This document shows, in pieces, positions 60,232 to 64,000 of a stretch of 64,000 bases of DNA. The notes below the pieces were generated by a model. The model saw only the letters and a program-made list of their open reading frames with translations. It did no database searches and was not told where the DNA came from. The translations under genes and the position numbers were made by a program. Source of the stretch: Geoanaerobacter pelophilus (GTDB lineage: Bacteria > Desulfobacterota > Desulfuromonadia > Geobacterales > DSM-12255); the NCBI RefSeq assembly GCF_018476885.1, contig NZ_JAHCVJ010000002.1, forward strand, positions 372,001-436,000, given 5' to 3'. The number at the start of each line of letters is the position of its first letter. Position 1 is the first letter of the stretch.

Positions 60232-61551
60232 TTACAGTTGCACATCCAGCTCGTTCTGGTAGATCTGCTCCCGAACCTGTTTCTTCCTGATCTGAACCAG
60301 TTCACCGCTCTTGGTCTTCATGACGGCTCCCGGCTTGCGGTGCGAGTTGTAGTTTTCCGGTGACATGCTCTCGGAATAGGCACCGGTGCCGCCGATGACC
60401 ACATAGTCGCCAATTTCCGGTTCAGCGATAAGCACCGGCACGATGTTGCCGTCGTTGTCCAGACGCACCGAATCGCCACTTTCGCAGCAGCGCCCGACAA
60501 TGCCGAACGATTTCAACCCGGCAGTTGGCGTACTGTCGTACTCACTGGAAAGCAGGGTACCGTCCTGGCGGACAATGGCAATGGGATGCTCGGAGCCGTA
60601 CAAGAGCGGGCGAGTCAGCAGTTCCATGCCGCCGTCGACGATCAGGAAGTTCAGCTCGTTGGTCAGCTTCTTGTCGATGATCCGGGTGATGATATGGCCC
60701 GAGTTGGCCACTACATAGGTGCCCGGCTCGATCTCCATCTGCAGCTCGCGACCGGTGGCCTCCTTGAACTCCGTGATCCGCTGCTTGGCATAGGCACCCA
60801 GCGCGGCGATGTCGGCCTGTTTTTCTCCCGGCATCCGGGCGACCTTGAGCCCCCCGCCAAAGCTGACAGTTGTGGCATCAGGGAAATAGCTCTTCACAAA
60901 GCCGAGCTCCCGGTCGATGTTCTGGCGCCATTTTTCCGGGTCGCCCCCGGAACCGATATGGACGTGCACCTGGGTAAAGCGCAACCCTTTTTCATCGGCC
61001 AGGGCCTTTACCTGCGGGACATCGTTCAGATGCACGCCGAAACAGGAGTATTCGCTGCCGGTATCGCGGGTGGCGCTTTCACCGCCGCCGGCAGCACCCG
61101 GATGGACTCGCATGGAGAGGTCGATGCGGTTAGCCTTGGCAAAGTCGGCAATCAGCTGGAACTGGGTCATGGAGCAGACATTGTACTTGAGGCCCGCTTT
61201 GATCATCGCCTCAAGTTCGGCGCGTTCCTCACCGGTCGGCACCTCCTGAGTGGTCAGCATCATCCGGCTATACGGAATCCCGGCGCTAAAGGCACGGGCT
61301 GCCTCATCAAGTGACGAGCAATCCAGATCCAGCCCTTTATTGGTAACAACCCGCAGTACGGTACGATCCGAGTTGGCCTTCATGGCGTAGCGCACATGCA
61401 GCCCATAGGCATTGGGCATGTTCAGCAGCTGCTCGCAGCTGTTTTCTATGAATTCCTGATCATGCAGATACACCGGCGTTCCCCACTGCTGCGCTATTTT
61501 CGGGATAAGCGTTGCCTCCAGCTTGGTCGGACCGAAGTTTGTCATTGTCAT
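60232..61551 (-). CDS. Diaminopimelate decarboxylase-family (fold III PLP) enzyme
   Basis: From the ATG at 61551 (GAGG nine bases upstream) the protein has 439 residues. It carries the fold-III decarboxylase marks: PLP Lys in YAMKANSDRTVL, HVHIGSGG, the phosphate loop SFGGGL and the dimer-interface CESGD motif. Some substrate-contact motifs differ from standard LysA: EPGT replaces EPGR, and the segment after the second strand has GESATRDTGSEYSCFG. It may decarboxylate meso-DAP to lysine, completing the dap pathway, or act on another diamino acid. It is far from the dap operon (20 kb). Confidence 0.8.
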   Translation of the reverse strand: MTMTNFGPTKLEATLIPKIAQQWGTPVYLHDQEFIENSCEQLLNMPNAYGLHVRYAMKANSDRTVLRVVTNKGLDLDCSSLDEAARAFSAGIPYSRMMLTTQEVPTGEERAELEAMIKAGLKYNVCSMTQFQLIADFAKANRIDLSMRVHPGAAGGGESATRDTGSEYSCFGVHLNDVPQVKALADEKGLRFTQVHVHIGSGGDPEKWRQNIDRELGFVKSYFPDATTVSFGGGLKVARMPGEKQADIAALGAYAKQRITEFKEATGRELQMEIEPGTYVVANSGHIITRIIDKKLTNELNFLIVDGGMELLTRPLLYGSEHPIAIVRQDGTLLSSEYDSTPTAGLKSFGIVGRCCESGDSVRLDNDGNIVPVLIAEPEIGDYVVIGGTGAYSESMSPENYNSHRKPGAVMKTKSGELVQIRKKQVREQIYQNELDVQL

Positions 61552-61759
61552 GCTTTTAAACCTCATAAATGTGATATGACTCCGCATTCCCTGATCCTAT
61601 CAGGGCAACGTGAAGAGGGTTGCCCATCTATGTAGCATTTTCGACCGGTGCGGCGCAACATATCTCTGTAAGTTTATTGCATAAAATTAGTTAAAAAGAG
61701 AGCCAGTCCGACAGCTTTGCTATTTCCATGCTTGATATTTTTCCGCCAGGTGAGCAACA

Positions 61760-62797
61760 ATGTGCAGCATGCCTATTCTTTTCCCCCATAATGACACGAC
61801 CGTCAGCTACTCCGCGCAGAAAACACCGGAAACATTGAACACGGTACTTCCGTGGCAAACCGGGACCACACCGCTGATGTTGGCGCCGATGCAGGGGCTG
61901 ACCAACCGGGCCTTGCGCGCCTATTTCATCGAGCATGTCCGGCCCGATGTCATCTTTACCGAGTTTATGCGCGTCAATACCGCGCCGGCGGGAACGTCGC
62001 TCACTGCTGCCGACCTGCGGGATGTGGCCACTGAGCAGGGAGGGGTGCCGCTGGTAGTCCAATTGGTGGGGCATGGGCGGGAGGCGCTGGTCTCGGCGGC
62101 AAGGGTGGCGCAGGAGGCTGGAGCTGCTCACATCAATCTCAACATGGGGTGTCCCTATGGTCGGATGGGCGGCGGCATGACCGGCGGGGGGATGCTCCGC
62201 TGCCCGGATGATCTGGCAGAGGTCATCCCCGCCCTGCGGGAGGTCATCGCCGGCTCGTTCTCCGTAAAGATCCGGGCCGGCTACGACGATCCGGACCAGA
62301 TCCTGTCGTTGCTGCCGCTCTTCGAGTCGAGTGGAGTGGATTTTCTGGTGCTGCATCCCCGGACCGTGGTCCAGAAGTACCAGGGAGTTGCCGACCATGG
62401 GGTCACCACCCGGGTAGTGCGGGAGACCCTGCTGCCGGTGATTGCCAACGGGGATATCCGGAGCGCTGCCGATGGCAACCTGCTTCTGGGCGAAACCGGC
62501 GCTGCCGGGCTGATGCTAGGGCGGGGCGCGATTGCCGATCCGCTGCTGTTCCTGCGCCTGCGGGGAGAGGTGCCTCCCGAACCCAGCCGGGAAGAGCGGA
62601 GATTGGAGCTTGCCCGCTATCTGAGGGAGATGCTGACCCGCTATAGCCAGCTGTTCTGCGGCGACATGCAGGTGCTGAGCAAGATCAAGGAGATCATTGC
62701 CTACCTGGATGATCCGGAACTGACCAAACCGCTCAAGGAACTGCGGCGGGCCAGAACCTTGCAGGCGTTCGCAACTGCCCTGCACGGGCTGTGTTGA
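61760..62797 (+). CDS. tRNA-dihydrouridine synthase family protein
   Basis: The 345-residue flavoprotein has the Dus barrel start (LMLAPMQGLTNRALRAYF), the active-site Cys in INLNMGCPYGRMGGG, VKIRAGYDD, LHPRTVVQKYQG and the FMN-phosphate motif VIANGDIRSA...GLMLGRGAIADP. It reduces specific uridines in tRNA with NADPH. AGGTGAG precedes the ATG. Which Dus subgroup (A, B, C) it belongs to cannot be told from motifs alone. Confidence 0.92.
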   Translation: MCSMPILFPHNDTTVSYSAQKTPETLNTVLPWQTGTTPLMLAPMQGLTNRALRAYFIEHVRPDVIFTEFMRVNTAPAGTSLTAADLRDVATEQGGVPLVVQLVGHGREALVSAARVAQEAGAAHINLNMGCPYGRMGGGMTGGGMLRCPDDLAEVIPALREVIAGSFSVKIRAGYDDPDQILSLLPLFESSGVDFLVLHPRTVVQKYQGVADHGVTTRVVRETLLPVIANGDIRSAADGNLLLGETGAAGLMLGRGAIADPLLFLRLRGEVPPEPSREERRLELARYLREMLTRYSQLFCGDMQVLSKIKEIIAYLDDPELTKPLKELRRARTLQAFATALHGLC

Positions 62798-62869
62798 GTA
62801 GGACCTCGGGGATTACGGTGACACCATTACGGCATGCCACATGCGGCCAAGCGGTTGTGGTCTGGTCTG

Positions 62870-63874
62870 CTATGGCTTTATCTCGACAACGGTGCCATTT
62901 GGCACTGCCTTGGCAATTTCCTCTATTTCTTCGTCAGTGACAGCGATACACCCTTTTGTCCAGTCAATGCCGGTGTGCATATCGCCAACCCACGAGAACC
63001 CGTTCTTAATGCCGTGGATCATGATATCGCCACCCGGAGCGACTCCCAGCTGTCTTGCCCGCTTCTTGTCGCGCTCGTTGGGATAGGAAATATGCAGCGA
63101 CAGGTGATAACGGCTGTCCTTGTTCCGTGAATCTATGGCATAGATCCCCTCCGGGGTCTTGTTGTCACCCTGTTTCTCCTTTGGACCGTCAGGGTTCCCC
63201 CCCAAGGCAATTTTGTAGGTTTTTAGCACCTCGCCCTTGGAGAACAGGGTCAAGCGGCGCTGCTTTTTTTCAATCAGGATCCTGTCTGCCGACCCCTTCT
63301 GGATTGCCAGGCCAGCAGCCTTTTGTTCCAGTGCTGCAATCTTTTGCTGCAGCAGCTCGATCTCGGTCTCCTTGAGTTTCACCTGTTGCTGGAGAGCAGC
63401 AACTTCCTGGCGGAGCGTCTCGTTGAGTTGTTGCTGCCCGGCAATCGTCCGGTCTTTAGCCGTAACATTGTTGAGGTAAAAGACCATCATTTCACTGTCC
63501 TGCCGATAGCCGCTCCCCGGGTAATCCTTTATCAGCTTCTGAAAACATTCCAGGGCCTTCTGATAATCTTTTTGCTCGTTCTGCGGATGGGCATAAACAA
63601 TAGCCATCTCGAACAGCACCCGATCCGTTGTGGCAGGATATTTTTCAATGATCTCTTGATATTTGCTCAGAGAGGCCGGATAGCTCCCCTGACTGAAGAG
63701 TGTGTTCGCTTCTTCAAAGGTCGACTTGGCCTTAAAATCGTCACTGAAGTGGCTGCAGCCGCAGATCAGGACCATCGCGACGCCGATAAAGAGCCGACCA
63801 ATCCGGGCACGAATCCTGTGTGACGGCCAGAGTCCGACAGCTAGCCCAATGTGGCTAATTCCCCTTGCACGCAT
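62870..63874 (-). CDS. L,D-transpeptidase (YkuD) lipoprotein with TPR and coiled coil
   Basis: The 334-residue product has an N-terminal lipoprotein signal (LFIGVAMVLICGC; the Met1 at 63874 has a weak ribosome site), two TPR-like repeats (about 50-125), a coiled coil (about 148-190) and a C-terminal YkuD domain with HGIK...IDWTKGCIAVTDEE, where His and Cys are the catalytic pair. It cross-links peptidoglycan or attaches lipoproteins. The TPR/coiled coil probably recruits it to an envelope complex. Confidence 0.9.
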   Translation of the reverse strand: MRARGISHIGLAVGLWPSHRIRARIGRLFIGVAMVLICGCSHFSDDFKAKSTFEEANTLFSQGSYPASLSKYQEIIEKYPATTDRVLFEMAIVYAHPQNEQKDYQKALECFQKLIKDYPGSGYRQDSEMMVFYLNNVTAKDRTIAGQQQLNETLRQEVAALQQQVKLKETEIELLQQKIAALEQKAAGLAIQKGSADRILIEKKQRRLTLFSKGEVLKTYKIALGGNPDGPKEKQGDNKTPEGIYAIDSRNKDSRYHLSLHISYPNERDKKRARQLGVAPGGDIMIHGIKNGFSWVGDMHTGIDWTKGCIAVTDEEIEEIAKAVPNGTVVEIKP

Positions 63875-63932
63875 CGCTTTCCCCTACGCAAAAGCATCAA
63901 AAAAAGTCTCAGAGCTGCAATCCTAACCAGCT

Positions 63933-63967
63933 AATGAAATGGCAGGGTTTTGCCCCTGCCATTCATT
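63933..63967 (-). terminator. Hairpin 3' of a gene beyond the right edge
   Basis: AATGAATGGCAGGG on one arm pairs with the other arm with a single bulged A (63933-63947 with 63954-63967). It is followed on the minus strand by a modest T-rich stretch. It probably ends a minus-strand gene lying outside the window. Confidence 0.5.
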
Positions 63968-64000
63968 ATCGGCAAATCTTACTTCCTCATTGATTTCTGG

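Noticed and set aside
1-64000. tRNA or rRNA genes
   Set aside because: No cloverleaf with a T-loop GTTCRA and matching acceptor arms, and no rRNA-like stretch, was found by eye on either strand.

Overview
The window reads as a GC-rich chromosomal segment of a Geobacter-type bacterium (Desulfuromonadia). Support: a dapA-dapB-dapL lysine/peptidoglycan operon using the LL-diaminopimelate aminotransferase route, a membrane-bound globin-coupled sensor of the kind known from Geobacter, dense two-component and c-di-GMP signalling, System II (ResB/CcsA) cytochrome c maturation genes, and a probable selenocysteine-containing AhpD-like protein. This placement is inference from gene content, not from a database match.

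Layout. 1-6.3 kb: the end of a sensor kinase, its NtrC-type sigma-54 activator, glycogen phosphorylase and an Omp85-like outer-membrane lipoprotein. 6.3-12 kb: a 121-bp inverted-repeat element, a radical SAM protein, a CBS-GGDEF cyclase, ResB/CcsA and an RhlE-type helicase, all on the minus strand. 12-24 kb: mfd, two parvulin-type chaperones, a CbpA-like co-chaperone, the heme genes hemY and hemH, a globin-coupled sensor with a palindrome inside its promoter, a divergent 59-codon CxxC protein and a MoxR-like ATPase. 24-35 kb: a signalling block with two tandem periplasmic binding lipoproteins lacking ABC partners, a 1339-residue hybrid kinase, a REC-GGDEF regulator, an unrecognised 654-residue protein, another kinase and a glycine-zipper lipoprotein. 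35-41 kb: a MATE exporter preceded by the selenoprotein candidate, a CAP-domain protein and the dap operon.

42-59 kb is accessory DNA. It starts with a broken second copy of the dapL 3' end, carries a MNT/HEPN pair, an AT-rich four-gene module (Rad50-like ABC ATPase, small winged-helix-like protein, PD-(D/E)XK nuclease, DNA methyltransferase), an AAA_14/DUF4143 ATPase and a Phd/RelE toxin-antitoxin pair, then small stress and metabolic genes. Hairpins of one repeat family (stem AAAGGCGGCC / GGCCGCCTTT, often preceded by a TTCCGGGGACACC...TTAATTC motif) punctuate almost every gene boundary here. 59-64 kb returns to core-like genes: a PAS kinase, a LysA-family decarboxylase, a dihydrouridine synthase and an L,D-transpeptidase lipoprotein.

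The two most notable findings are the in-frame UGA with a SECIS-like hairpin in the AhpD-like gene (36777-37037, minus strand), which ordinary gene calling splits and loses, and the four-gene ATPase/nuclease/methylase cassette (43971-48914), a candidate defence system that I cannot assign to a named type.
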